A stretch of 64,000 nt of DNA from Eutrophocola sp964503965 (GTDB lineage: Bacteria; Pseudomonadota; Gammaproteobacteria; Pseudomonadales; Pseudohongiellaceae). How positions within the stretch are numbered: position 1 is the stretch's first letter; each line of letters starts with the position of its first letter. Shown piece after piece: positions 9,035 to 17,663 of the stretch. The translations under genes and the position numbers were made by a program. The notes beneath the pieces were generated by a model. The model was not told the DNA's origin, did no database searches, and saw only the letters and a program-made list of their open reading frames with translations. The stretch spans positions 124,001-188,000 of the forward strand of contig CAZDCK010000001.1 in NCBI GenBank assembly GCA_964503965.1, read 5' to 3'.

Positions 9035-10390
9035 GTGACTTACTCTATCCTTCTTAATCTTTGTCTGTTCCTGCTGGGACTGTATTTCCTGTTCCGGCTA
9101 AGTGGCACAGAAATGCCCCTGTCCCGCCGGGTACTGGCAGGACTTCTTCTCGGCATAATATTCGGCTTTTTCCTGCAGTTTACCTACGGTTTCGATACGC
9201 CGGTCGTCCAGCAAACCCTGGCCTGGACCAATGTTGTCGCTAACGGCTACGTTAATCTGCTCCGCCTGATTATCATGCCGCTGGTATTGATCACCATGAT
9301 TGCTTCTGTCCTGAGGGTGGAAACTATCAAGACCCTTGGCAGTATCGGTGGCTCAATCCTGATCGTACTTATGCTAACAACCATGATTGCGGCTCTGCTG
9401 GGCATAGTCATGGCGGGCGTGTTCGGGCTGACCGCAGAAGGACTCACGGAGGGTGCAGCGGAACTGGCCAGGGCCGAAGAGCTGGCCTCCCGCCCCCAGG
9501 GAGTAACCAGTCTTGGTATACCGGAGTTACTGGTAAGTTTTTTCCCAACCAACATTTTCGCTGACCTGACAGGTTCACGGGATGTCTCCATTATTGCCGT
9601 GGTGTTCTTTGGCCTCTTGTTTGGTGTTGCTGCCATGCTGGTTGCCGAAGAAAATCCTGAGCAGGGCGAGAGTATTCGCGCTTTTGTCATGACAACCCAG
9701 GCCGTGGTCATGCGCTTCGTAAAACTGGTGATCTCACTCACCCCCTATGGTGTGCTTGCTCTGATGACGCGGGTTATTGCCGCTTCGGACGGCAATGCCA
9801 TCCTGACACTGATCAGTTTCGTGATCGCCTCCTATCTTGCGATCCTTCTTATGTTTGGTGTCCATGCCCTGATCATCCGCCTGGCTGGCAACCCACTGGG
9901 CCCTTATTTCAAAACGGTCTGGCCACTGCTCACCTTTGCCTTCACCACCCGCAGCTCTGCAGCCTCCATCCCCCTGTCCATTCGGACACAGGTTGAAGAA
10001 CTCAATATTCCCGCCCCCATCGCCAATATAGCCGCCTCATTTGGCGCCACCATTGGCCAGAATGGTTGTGCCGGTATCTATCCCGCCATGCTTGCAGTGA
10101 TGGTCGCCCCGACGATCGGTATTGACATTGATTTTCAGTTTATTGCCACGCTTGTACTTATTATTGCCATCGGTTCATTTGGTATTGCCGGTGTCGGGGG
10201 CGGTGCCACCAATGCGGCACTGGTGGTACTACCTGCCATGGGTATGCCGGTGACAATAGTCGCCCTGCTGATTTCCATTGAACCGCTGATCGACATGGCA
10301 AGAACGGCCCTCAATGTGAATGGCTCAGTCACAGCGGGACTGGTTACCAGGAGACTATTGGAGCCAGGGGCATCAAAACCTGTTCAATAA
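9035..10390 (+). CDS. tcyP: L-cystine:cation symporter TcyP
   Basis: This is a 451-residue inner-membrane carrier of the dicarboxylate/amino acid:cation symporter family. Several blocks match E. coli YdjN/TcyP closely as I remember it: FGLTAEGL, FADLTGS, LTPYGVLALMTRV, the SSAASIPL hairpin motif, SFGATIGQNGCAGIYPAMLA and SIEPLIDMARTALNV. TcyP takes up L-cystine as a sulfur source. The start is GTG at 9035, with a GGATGA stretch upstream. It is 59 bp after the DUF6702 gene on the same strand; no functional link is evident. Confidence 0.9.
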   Translation: MTYSILLNLCLFLLGLYFLFRLSGTEMPLSRRVLAGLLLGIIFGFFLQFTYGFDTPVVQQTLAWTNVVANGYVNLLRLIIMPLVLITMIASVLRVETIKTLGSIGGSILIVLMLTTMIAALLGIVMAGVFGLTAEGLTEGAAELARAEELASRPQGVTSLGIPELLVSFFPTNIFADLTGSRDVSIIAVVFFGLLFGVAAMLVAEENPEQGESIRAFVMTTQAVVMRFVKLVISLTPYGVLALMTRVIAASDGNAILTLISFVIASYLAILLMFGVHALIIRLAGNPLGPYFKTVWPLLTFAFTTRSSAASIPLSIRTQVEELNIPAPIANIAASFGATIGQNGCAGIYPAMLAVMVAPTIGIDIDFQFIATLVLIIAIGSFGIAGVGGGATNAALVVLPAMGMPVTIVALLISIEPLIDMARTALNVNGSVTAGLVTRRLLEPGASKPVQ

Positions 10391-10449
10391 ATCGTTGCCG
10401 GATAATACCTTAATATTAAGTCAGCTCGTGTACTTGGAAAAACCGGACC

Positions 10450-10480
10450 ACAGGGCCTATACTCGGGACCCTGTTTCTTG
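10450..10480 (+). terminator. Possible weak terminator after tcyP
   Basis: ACAGGG (10450-10455) and CCCTGT (10469-10474) form a 6-bp stem with a 13-base loop, followed by TTCTTG. It lies 60 bp past the tcyP stop. The large loop and poor T run make it doubtful. Confidence 0.3.
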
Positions 10481-10541
10481 ATAGCTGATTCCCAGTGCTT
10501 TTGGCGGTCTTTAGCAATCCACCCCTACAGGAACTCCATCC

Positions 10542-10979
10542 ATGGACATGCACCAACAACAATCCATTGAACTGGCCTGCTCGAAGCTGGTTAATCTCTA
10601 TTACCATTACAATGACACCCTCGACTTCAAGGCCGCCAGCGCGTTGTTTACTGTAGATGGCGCCTTTGCCCGGCCTACGGATCCGGAAAACTTCACCGTG
10701 GGGAGGGATAATATCCTTGCTGCCTATGAGGCCAAGCCCAATGACAGAATTGCCCGGCACATCATTAGCAACATAATCATTAACCCCATTGATGCCGAGC
10801 GTGCCAGGGGAAGCTGCTATGCCACGCTGTTCATGGCACCTATAGACGCCGAACAGGCAAGGTTTGGCGTGAAGGCCAATGCCTCTCAGTTGATGGGAGA
10901 ATTTGATATGGACTTTGCACTGACTGCCGACGGCTGGAAAATTGCCCGATCCACAGGAAGAATAATTTTTACCACCTGA
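10542..10979 (+). CDS. SnoaL/NTF2-like family protein
   Basis: This 145-residue protein has the cone-shaped alpha+beta layout of the SnoaL-like NTF2 superfamily: N-terminal helices (CSKLVNLYYHYNDTLDFKAA), the ALFTVDGAF strand, a GRDNILAAYEA segment, and C-terminal strands ending in DGWKIARSTGRIIF. Members include ketosteroid isomerase-like enzymes, dehydratases and small ring-hydroxylating dioxygenase beta subunits. The exact reaction cannot be inferred. A GGAACT Shine-Dalgarno precedes the ATG at a normal distance. It lies just upstream of the broken ligAB genes, so it may once have belonged to an aromatic-ring degradation group. Confidence 0.75.
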   Translation: MDMHQQQSIELACSKLVNLYYHYNDTLDFKAASALFTVDGAFARPTDPENFTVGRDNILAAYEAKPNDRIARHIISNIIINPIDAERARGSCYATLFMAPIDAEQARFGVKANASQLMGEFDMDFALTADGWKIARSTGRIIFTT

Positions 10980-11000
10980 TGAAATGGTAACCGACCCTTC

Positions 11001-11038
11001 CCCCTTGACTGCCGAATTCAGTGGCATATATCAAGGGG
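11001..11038. repeat. Long inverted repeat between the SnoaL gene and ligA
   Basis: CCCCTTGA (11001-11008) pairs perfectly with TCAAGGGG (11031-11038), and an inner TGCC/GGCA pair extends the stem. It lies between the SnoaL stop and the ligA start. It is not followed by a T run, so it could be an imperfect terminator or an operator. Confidence 0.45.
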
Positions 11039-11083
11039 CTTTGCTAGTTTGACATTCAACCCTCAACAGACTTGGGATAAACA

Positions 11084-11464
11084 ATGCGTGACCGACTGTA
11101 TTCTCTCGAGGAACTGGAAAAAATTCCCGGCACAACTGTATTCAATGCCAGGCGCTAACGGGAAGCCTATCATCTGCACAAGTTCTGCATGACCCTGATG
11201 GAAGAAGCCAAACGGGAGGAGTTCAAGCAAAATGAGAAAGAATATCTTGATCGCTTCCTGATGAGCGAGGATCAGAAGCAGGCCGTTCTCGACCGGGACT
11301 TTACCCGCCTGATTGAACTGGGCGGCAACATCTATTTTCTGGTAAAACTTTCCAATACCGATGGCTGGAGTACGGTCAAGGCAGTAAGCTCGATGACCGG
11401 CATGACGCCGGATGAGTACGCCGCCATGATGCTGGCCGGCGGACGCACACCAGATCAAGATTAA
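11084..11464 (+). pseudogene. ligA: ligA-like extradiol dioxygenase small subunit, broken by a stop codon
   Basis: Translation from the ATG at 11084 (MRDRLYSLEELEKIPGTTVF, then NARR) stops at an in-frame TAA at 11156-11158. The same frame then continues for 101 residues of good LigA sequence (REAYHLHKFCMTLMEEAKR..., RLIELGGNIYFLVKL, MTGMTPDEYAAMMLAGGR). LigA is the alpha subunit of protocatechuate 4,5-dioxygenase and relatives, and caps the LigB active site. The position is usually Ser/Lys/Glu-like, so one base change would make the stop. Everything else looks intact, which suggests recent inactivation or a consensus error. Restart at the internal ATG (11189) would lose the first third. The ligB remnant follows after 20 bp. 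Confidence 0.85.
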
Positions 11465-11484
11465 CCCGTTCAGGAGTCAGGGCA

Positions 11485-12341
11485 ATGGCAACAATCACCG
11501 CAGGAATCGCCACCAGTCATATACCGGCCATGGGCGCCGCATTTGATCTGGGTAAAACCCGGGAAGACTACTGGAAACCGGTTTTCGACGGATATGAATG
11601 GGTAAAGAAATGGATAACAGATGAAAAGCCGGACGTGGTGATTCTGTGTTACAACGACCATACCTCTTCCATGATGCTCGATATAGTACCGACCTTTGCC
11701 ATCGGGTTTGCGGAAGAGTTCAAGCCTGCGGATGAAGGCTGGGGTGCCCGCCAGGTGCCCATCGTTCCCGGATTTCCGTAACTGGCCGGCCATATCACGG
11801 AACAACTGATCATTGATGAATTCGATATCACCATCATGAATGATATTGATGTGGACCATGGCCTGACCGTGCCGCTGTCACTGGTATTTGGCAAGGTTGA
11901 CGCCTGGCCGGTACGGGTTATACCCATAGCCTTCAATACAACACAATTCTCTACGCCATCAGGCAATCGCTGTTTCTCTCTTGGCGAAGCCATTGCCGAT
12001 GCCGTTGAGAGTTTCCCCCAGGACCTGAATGTACAGATCTGGGGAACCGGCGGTATGAGTCACCAGTTGCTGGGACATCGTGCCGGTCTTATCAACCCGG
12101 AATTTGACAATGCCTTTCTTGATCGAATTGCGGATTATCCCAGTGAACTGCGCAAAATTACCCGACTGGAATACATCCAGAAAGCCGGTACGGAAGGGAT
12201 TGAACTGATCATGTGGCTGGCCATGCGCGGGGCACTGGGGGAAAAAGTGGAAGAACTTTAAGGTTCTACCATGTACCCGCGTCAAATACGGCGGTGGGAC
12301 ATATGGTGTTGAGACCAGTGAGGTATCAACAAAAACTGTAA
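11485..12341 (+). pseudogene. ligB: ligB-like extradiol dioxygenase catalytic subunit, stop codon plus frameshift
   Basis: This is the catalytic subunit partner of ligA. From the ATG at 11485 the frame reads 98 residues, then TAA at 11779-11781. It continues in frame (LAGHITEQLIIDEFDITIMN, DVDHGLTVPLSL) to a TAA at 12259-12261. The family's C-terminal block FYHVPASNTAVGHMVL is found in a different frame from about 12258 to 12341, so one base has been lost near 12256-12258. Known metal and catalytic residues are all present: His12 (ATSHIP), His59 (YNDHTS), the GGMSHQL histidine and the EGIEL glutamate. With two lesions it cannot make full-length protein as written. The ring substrate cannot be told from sequence. 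Confidence 0.85.
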
Positions 12342-12394
12342 CAAGAAGTTAAGTAAATTTTGCCCTTTTTGGGATAAATGGTAGGGAGACTTTT

Positions 12395-13364
12395 ATGAAA
12401 AAATGCATCAAATTATGCTTTATTTTTATATCAACGTTTTATTCAGGGTTGATTTTTTCACAAATATGGTTGGAAACAGACGAGTGGGAAGATCCTCAGT
12501 CATGGCCTGAAAGCGGAGTAGAGCGAATACAGGGATAAAATGATGTTTCGTTGATTCCGGAAGCTGGAGTATTCGCTGCTGCTGTAGATGATCCGGCAAA
12601 TCATGAATGCTGTGTAACCCCCCCCTCCGGAAAATGCGAAAATTTCGTTTACTCAGGATGAAATAACCGTCTCTGCAGATGTTTCCGGTCACTGGTTGAA
12701 TTTTACCGCGCCTTTTGATGCAGACGACCCTACTTTATTCTAAGGCGAGAATGAAACAACAGTGGCAAGTTTTGAAAATTTTCGAAATACATTCAGTGGT
12801 GAATTCTACAAAGATGCTATCTGGATCGAGGCCACGCTTGGTGCAGATGGAGAATTGTTTGACCAGACTATTGTATACACACTTCGACTTGATCTTGGAA
12901 ATGCCTTTTCAGTTGCTGAACAAATTACCCAGACAAGTGTAGAAAGAGTGCGAACTGCTAATGGTTCTGCTTCTGATGCAAGTTTTGAAAGCGGTGCTTC
13001 AGCAGACGGCGGTACAACCTCTGGCACCAATTTCACCACCTCCGACAATGTCACCATTGTCGGCACAATAAATATTGATCCGGAAGATCAGGGCATGCCT
13101 GGTGATATATATGTGGCTTTACTTTCAGCAACAACCGAGGGTGTTTCACTATCCTTTATGAATGAGGATGGTAATTATGAGAGCTGGGATCAGACCTTAC
13201 CTGGCCTGGGCGCCCACATAAGCACAGACACTTTAAGTGACAGCTATGTCATTACAATCAGTAGCGGAACTTTGCTTGCCGGGACATTCAGGGTCGTCCT
13301 TGCGTATTCAAGGGGGTCAAAATTTATATATGCACCAAAAGCGATAACCATCAAAGTCAACTGA
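12395..13364 (+). pseudogene. Secreted protein of unknown function, broken three times
   Basis: A good Shine-Dalgarno (AGGGAG) precedes the ATG at 12395 and a signal peptide (MKKCIKLCFIFISTFYSG...FS). Then come an in-frame TAA at 12536-12538, a +1 shift at a run of eight C (12618-12625), and a second TAA at 12741-12743. Joining the frames gives one continuous protein of about 320 residues. The final 200 residues (from about 12762) are uninterrupted, Ser/Thr/Asp rich and beta-strand-like (NVTIVGTINIDPEDQGMPGD; FRVVLAYSRGSKFIY). That part resembles beta-sandwich modules of secreted bacterial proteins, but I do not recognise a named family. A terminator follows, supporting one original gene. Confidence 0.7.
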
Positions 13365-13380
13365 CAGAAACTAGATAAAC

Positions 13381-13410
13381 AAAAAAAACCGGGCGAATGT
13401 CCGGTTTTTT
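13381..13410 (+). terminator. Rho-independent terminator after the broken secreted gene
   Basis: AACCGG (13387-13392) pairs with CCGGTT (13401-13406) around an 8-base loop. It is flanked by a run of A on the left and six T on the right, so it can work in both directions. It lies 17 bp past the stop at 13364. Confidence 0.75.
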
Positions 13411-13542
13411 CTAACTCCAAATATTACTTTCATTCTCACCGATTTTGCATTAATTGTTTACTAGTTGGATTCCTTTCTGACTGTTGCTGAAAAAAGACAG
13501 GCAGTTTGTAACTGGCACGTCCGATTTGCAAACATCCCAACT

Positions 13543-13566
13543 AAAAAACCAGGCCGAAGCCTGGTT
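13543..13566 (-). terminator. Rho-independent terminator of the tRNA-Lys gene
   Basis: On the minus strand a perfect 8-bp stem AACCAGGC/GCCTGGTT with a TTCG tetraloop is followed by T residues. It starts 8 bp past the 3' end of the tRNA. Confidence 0.88.
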
Positions 13567-13573
13567 CTAAATT

Positions 13574-13649
13574 TGGTGGGACATGTAGGGATCGAACCTA
13601 CGACCATCGGATTAAGAGTCCGGTGCTCTACCAACTGAGCTAATGTCCC
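13574..13649 (-). tRNA. tRNA-Lys (anticodon CTT)
   Basis: This 76-nt tRNA lies on the minus strand. The acceptor stem GGGACAT/ATGTCCC, D-arm TAGCTCAGTTGGTAGAGC, anticodon loop CTCTTAA (anticodon CTT, reading AAG), T-arm GTAGGTTCGAACCCTAC, discriminator A and an encoded CCA end are all visible. It is followed by a strong terminator and appears to be a single-gene transcript. Confidence 0.96.
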
Positions 13650-13689
13650 AAATTCTTCTTTGTTATCTACCCATTACAGTTAAATCTTC

Positions 13690-13822
13690 ACGTGTTCAGA
13701 GCGGGCCCTGCGGGCCTGTGCCCATCCCGGCCGCAAGCATAGTTTGCGTCGTTCAGTCATCGCTCAAAGCTGGCGCTTTGAAAACGCTCGCCCTCACCCA
13801 ACTGAGCTAATATCTCAAATGC
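13690..13822 (-). repeat. Palindrome-rich segment with a tRNA D-arm remnant
   Basis: Just upstream of the tRNA gene, the minus strand carries TATTAGCTCAGTTGGGTGAG (13795-13814). It closely resembles the 5' part of the adjacent tRNA but has no anticodon or T-arm. The DNA between contains consecutive palindromes: TCAAAGC/GCTTTGA (13764-13781), CGCAA/TTGCG (about 13732-13749) and GGCCC/GGGCC (13704-13716). It could be a partial tRNA duplication, a REP-like unit or an old integration scar. No integrase is nearby. Confidence 0.5.
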
Positions 13823-13864
13823 TGATGTTACATCAAGGCTGTGAATTATACCTTATTTTACATC

Positions 13865-14605
13865 TTAGTCAGTTTTGTATCCGAACCGTATTACGATGGA
13901 TTTCACTGTTTGGCTCTTCAGGAATTCAAAAAATTGCCGGGCTGTCGGATTCGCTCCATCGATAAGCACAGCATCCTGGCGAATTGGCTCATGGAGTTGT
14001 TGAGGAACTATCCACCCCCTTCCTGGAGGTAATTCATCATTAGCGGTCATTTGGGATAGAGCGATGAAGCCAGCATCTGTATTTCCTGTCATGACAAATT
14101 GGTAAACCTGGTTAATGTTTTCACCCGTGACCAGCTTATTTGAATACACGGTATAAAAACCAAGATTGTTTAGTACCTGCATGGCAGCTTTTCCATAGGG
14201 AGCCAGACGGGAATTGGCGACTGCTAGCCGGTTGATACCGGCATCACGCAGTGATTCGTAAGGATCAGTATTTTCATTCAGCGACCATAACACGAGTGTA
14301 CCGGTGGCATAGGTAAACTGGCTGGCCGGATCAGTGAGCCCTTTATCAGACAATAACAAGGGTTTTTCCTGGTCAGCTGAGAGAAAGACATCATAGGGTG
14401 CTCCATTGACGATCTGGGCATACAACCGCCCAGAGGAACCGGAAGAAAGCACCACGGTATGCCCGGATTCTTTCTCAAACAGTTCCACAATGGCTTCCAA
14501 AGGACGCAGGAAATTGGCAGCGACAGCAACAGACACTTCACCTGCCAGGACAGGCATTACCGGGAGCAGGAATAGCAGAAATGTAAACACCTGTTTTCGA
14601 AGCAT
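13865..14605 (-). CDS. modA: Molybdate-binding periplasmic protein ModA
   Basis: This 246-residue protein has a signal peptide (MLRKQVFTFLLFLLPVMPVLAG). The body has the ModA layout: VAVAANFLRPLEAI at the start, a VLSSGSSGRLYAQI ligand-binding motif, GAPYDVFLSAD, LAPYGKAA, and NTDAGFIALSQ near the end. ModA binds molybdate or tungstate for an ABC importer. The usual modB and modC genes are not beside it, so the permease and ATPase must be elsewhere if it is functional. It is divergent from the exported-protein gene at 14690. Molybdenum enzymes are present in the window (38.1 kb, 62.9 kb). Confidence 0.9.
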   Translation of the reverse strand: MLRKQVFTFLLFLLPVMPVLAGEVSVAVAANFLRPLEAIVELFEKESGHTVVLSSGSSGRLYAQIVNGAPYDVFLSADQEKPLLLSDKGLTDPASQFTYATGTLVLWSLNENTDPYESLRDAGINRLAVANSRLAPYGKAAMQVLNNLGFYTVYSNKLVTGENINQVYQFVMTGNTDAGFIALSQMTANDELPPGRGWIVPQQLHEPIRQDAVLIDGANPTARQFFEFLKSQTVKSIVIRFGYKTD

Positions 14606-14689
14606 CTATAGCGCATTGGTATTCAATCAAAGAGCCTTTTATACTACCTGAACCTCAATCAAAAATACCAACAAGGGGATCTGGGGATA

Positions 14690-16030
14690 ATGTTTCACTT
14701 TCTTCGAGTAGTGGTAATAGCTGCGACATCCAGTTGTTTTATGTCCCTGGGATGGGCCCAACAAAACATCGGGCGTGGCGCACCAGATCCTTATGAACCC
14801 GATGTGGTTGTGGGGGTTGAAACCAAGGGTATGTGGGCGGGCGCCGGTGTTCCGGAAGGCTATCCGCCCATTTATGCCACCAAAGACGGTGATATTCCTG
14901 AAGGTATTACTCCATTGCCTCGCGACATTTTCTCAACGTCTGATTTTTATCTGGATGAGCAGTTCTGGTTTGACAGGCGTTACTATCGCTGCAATTCCCC
15001 TTCCGGGCTGGAACAGATCTGGGGAGCCTATGAAGTACCCATGGTGGGAGACAATCCCCCCGAGACAGCGGCCTGGGGATATTGCGACCGGGACTATCCC
15101 AGGGAAGAAATTATCAGCCCCTACCCATTCAGATCAGCCAAGGCCCATTACGACGCCCTGATTGAAGAGGCTAAACAGAAAGGTGGCCCAACAGTGTATA
15201 ACCAGGCCACCCTGCCTGACTGGAACGGCTCATACCAGCGTCGTCGTCACAAGACCGCCACCTGGTTTTATGGTGCCATTTTGCAGATACCCACCTACCT
15301 TTCCCTGCTTACCCCTGAATACCAGCACAGATTTGTCCAGCAGATGTATCACTATGCCGGCAGCAGTGCCCCGCAGTGGCCTGGCTCCTACTGTTGGCCC
15401 GAAGGTTTCATGCGCCGGTTGGCCCAGTATGGTGGTGGTTCTATCAATTTCATCATGACGCCGGAGCTAATTCTGGATATCCGCAACGCCGCCAAGACCC
15501 TCATCACCCAGATTCATGTAGGACGGGAGTTCAATGAAAGCGGGGTAGTACCCAGGCTGGGAGCGGATGTTGCTCAATGGTTTGGAGACACCATTGGTTT
15601 CTGGGATGGCGAAGCCCTGATCACCTGGACCTCCAATGTTCAGGGCTGGATATCCCACGGGGCTTTTGAGTTCAGTAACAAATTCCAGTCCATCGAAATC
15701 TATACTCCGATTACTGATGATAACGGCAACCACAGCGGTATCAAGCACGAAGTTATTCTCTATGATGACGAAGCCTTCGCCGACCCCCTGCGCATCGTGA
15801 ATATCATGGACAAGACCAGTGAACTGAACGAGGATGACCCTTTTCTCTATATGGAATGCGTAGCGCATACCTTTCCCATTGAGGGCCAGACTACCCCCAT
15901 GACCCCGGGCAGTGAACTGGAGTACATCATGCCTAACATTCCCGGGAGGCCCTGGGCTGACATCTGGGAGCGTTACCATGAAGAAGGCATGCAACGCCCT
16001 GAAAAAGAGGATATCTTCAATTTCGAATAA
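14690..16030 (+). CDS. Exported protein of unknown function, WFGDTxGFWDG family (paralog A)
   Basis: This 446-residue protein has a signal peptide (MFHFLRVVVIAATSSCFMSLGWA). I do not recognise a named domain. It contains PDWNGSYQRRR near 177-187, LTPEYQHRF, an aromatic stretch SAPQWPGSYCWPEGFMRRL, and the block AQWFGDTIGFWDGEALITWT near 298-317. The last block is shared with the next gene. It resembles a large group of uncharacterised exported proteins in Acidobacteria, sphingomonads and marine gammaproteobacteria with a WEGDTLVV-type motif. Four to six Cys residues could form disulfides. A GGGGAT Shine-Dalgarno fits the ATG. It heads a same-strand group with paralog B, DUF6152, a TauD-type dioxygenase and a TAXI-TRAP transporter, so a role in handling that transporter's substrate is plausible but unproven. 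Confidence 0.75.
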   Translation: MFHFLRVVVIAATSSCFMSLGWAQQNIGRGAPDPYEPDVVVGVETKGMWAGAGVPEGYPPIYATKDGDIPEGITPLPRDIFSTSDFYLDEQFWFDRRYYRCNSPSGLEQIWGAYEVPMVGDNPPETAAWGYCDRDYPREEIISPYPFRSAKAHYDALIEEAKQKGGPTVYNQATLPDWNGSYQRRRHKTATWFYGAILQIPTYLSLLTPEYQHRFVQQMYHYAGSSAPQWPGSYCWPEGFMRRLAQYGGGSINFIMTPELILDIRNAAKTLITQIHVGREFNESGVVPRLGADVAQWFGDTIGFWDGEALITWTSNVQGWISHGAFEFSNKFQSIEIYTPITDDNGNHSGIKHEVILYDDEAFADPLRIVNIMDKTSELNEDDPFLYMECVAHTFPIEGQTTPMTPGSELEYIMPNIPGRPWADIWERYHEEGMQRPEKEDIFNFE

Positions 16031-16130
16031 AAAGTGCATGTCCGGCCAGAGGGGTAGACAGCTTTCCGGTTCCTGTTTACCCTTGGCTGAAACAATAAGA
16101 TTACAATGACAATTCTTTTTTGGGGGTATC

Positions 16131-17138
16131 ATGGTGTTGCGTTTACCTGGACAACGCGTTTTGTGTAGGGCCTTGTTGCTGGCCTCCTCTTTCCTGATCT
16201 CTGCAACGGCCTTTTCCCAGATTGCGGGTTTCTCGGGCCAGGAGATTGAAGTGGTTCCCCCGGATCGCGAATTTGCTACCTCTGATGAACATTACCAGTA
16301 CCTGCTGAACAAGGCGAACGGAGGAACAAAACATACCTGGGATACTCTTCCCCGCTGGGATGGACTCTGGTACACCGCCGGCAACAACCATATGGACCCC
16401 TTTATAGAAGGTGGCCTGCAGGGCGGTACAGTCAAGGAGGGAGTCCTGACCCCTGCCTATGAGACAGCCTATAAGGAACGCTGGCGTCAGCAACAGGAGG
16501 AAGGCCAGGTTCGTTATGACCGCCTTACGCACTGTGAACCTGCCGGCATGCCCCGCTGGTTGCTTGAACCCTACAATCATGAATTCATCAATACGCCAGA
16601 CCAGTCCTGGTTCATTAATGACTTTGCCAATGGTATTCGCCGCATCTACATCAACAAGGAACACACCAACCTCGCCGAGATGAATGGTTCTCATTCCTGG
16701 TTTGGCGACACAGTTGGTTTCTGGGATGGCGACAAACTCATCACTCACACGAAATACCTGATGCCTGCAGACTTTACCCGTTGGTCTCCCATGACCAGCA
16801 ATCAGCTGGAACTGGTGGAAACCTGGGAACTGCAGGAATTCGAGGATTATCCGCGCCTGGTCGTTCAGGTCACCATGTATGACAAACATGCTTTTGTTAA
16901 ACCGATCAACTTTGTGTACTCCTTCCGCCAGGCGGATGACCTTGAAGAGATCGGTTATCGCGTACAGCACTGGGAATGCGAGGCCAGCAGCAACTCCTAT
17001 CTGGATGAAAACGGCATGACCAATTTTTACCTGCCGGGAGAGGAAGGGTACAGGGATCCACGTGCCTCTTCCCTGTTTGCTGACCTGCCGGGACAGACAC
17101 CGGATCCTCTGGGTGATCCGGCTTTATCAACCGAATAA
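16131..17138 (+). CDS. Exported protein of unknown function, WFGDTxGFWDG family (paralog B)
   Basis: This 335-residue protein has a signal peptide (MVLRLPGQRVLCRALLLASS...AFS). It shares with its neighbour the PRWDGLW segment, LTPAYE, a CEPAGMPRWLLEPY block near 137-150, and SHSWFGDTVGFWDGDKLITH near 198-217. Then come an LELVETWEL strand, a VVQVTMYDKHAFVKPINF segment and a C-terminal Cys (HWECEA). The order CxPxGMPR ... WxGDTxxxxDG ... VTxxDxxxFxxP is the one I know from the WEGDTLVV-type exported proteins of unknown function. Such genes often lie beside DUF6152 genes, as here (20 bp downstream). The protein is probably periplasmic. Confidence 0.75.
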   Translation: MVLRLPGQRVLCRALLLASSFLISATAFSQIAGFSGQEIEVVPPDREFATSDEHYQYLLNKANGGTKHTWDTLPRWDGLWYTAGNNHMDPFIEGGLQGGTVKEGVLTPAYETAYKERWRQQQEEGQVRYDRLTHCEPAGMPRWLLEPYNHEFINTPDQSWFINDFANGIRRIYINKEHTNLAEMNGSHSWFGDTVGFWDGDKLITHTKYLMPADFTRWSPMTSNQLELVETWELQEFEDYPRLVVQVTMYDKHAFVKPINFVYSFRQADDLEEIGYRVQHWECEASSNSYLDENGMTNFYLPGEEGYRDPRASSLFADLPGQTPDPLGDPALSTE

Positions 17139-17158
17139 AAAATAGACGAGGAATCTCC

Positions 17159-17638
17159 ATGACAAATTTCACAGGAATCTTCCGGATAGGCCTTGCATCC
17201 TGCATCCTGTCTCTCGCATCTGCCGGAGTGCTGGCCCATCATTCATTCTCCATGTTCGACCGTGACACTGAGATGGTCCTGATCGGTAAAGTGGATCGCT
17301 GGGCATTCAACAACCCCCACGCCTGGCTTTATATTGACGTCATGGATGAGAATGGTGAAGAAGTGGAATGGGGCTTTGAGGGCGGCGCCCCTCCCCAACT
17401 GGTCAGGCAGGGTATAAATGGTCGCACCTTCAAACCCGGCGATGAAGTAACCATCATGTTCAGCCCACTGGCCGATGGCCGCCCGGGTGGGGCCATGTGC
17501 TGGGTCAAGCTACCAGATGGTTCCTACGTAAAACCGGCCGATGGCGGCTGCGGATCACGGGACCCTGAAAGCGTCACCCGTTGGGAAAAGTGGCTGGAGA
17601 TGGGGATCACCTCCAGTAAAGATGCTGCTGCCCTGTAA
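17159..17638 (+). CDS. DUF6152 family exported protein
   Basis: This 159-residue protein has a signal peptide ending VLAHHSF. The mature part starts with the family hallmark HHSFSMFDRDTEMVLIGKVDRWAFNNPHAW, in which the HHSF...FD and NPH motifs are conserved. It has a beta-rich body and a C-terminal Cys pair around MCWVKLPDG and GGCGSRD. A GAGGAA Shine-Dalgarno precedes the ATG. The function is unknown; the N-terminal His pair could bind a metal. It lies 20 bp after paralog B and 25 bp before the TauD-type gene, which indicates one operon. Confidence 0.8.
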   Translation: MTNFTGIFRIGLASCILSLASAGVLAHHSFSMFDRDTEMVLIGKVDRWAFNNPHAWLYIDVMDENGEEVEWGFEGGAPPQLVRQGINGRTFKPGDEVTIMFSPLADGRPGGAMCWVKLPDGSYVKPADGGCGSRDPESVTRWEKWLEMGITSSKDAAAL

Positions 17639-17663
17639 TAATTTCCTGCAGTAATCAGAAACC

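Noticed and set aside
11156..11158. Stop codon readthrough or recoding in ligA
   Set aside because: No selenocysteine-type signal or slippery site is seen; the next genes also carry stops and shifts, which fits decay or error better, and TAA is used as a normal stop throughout.
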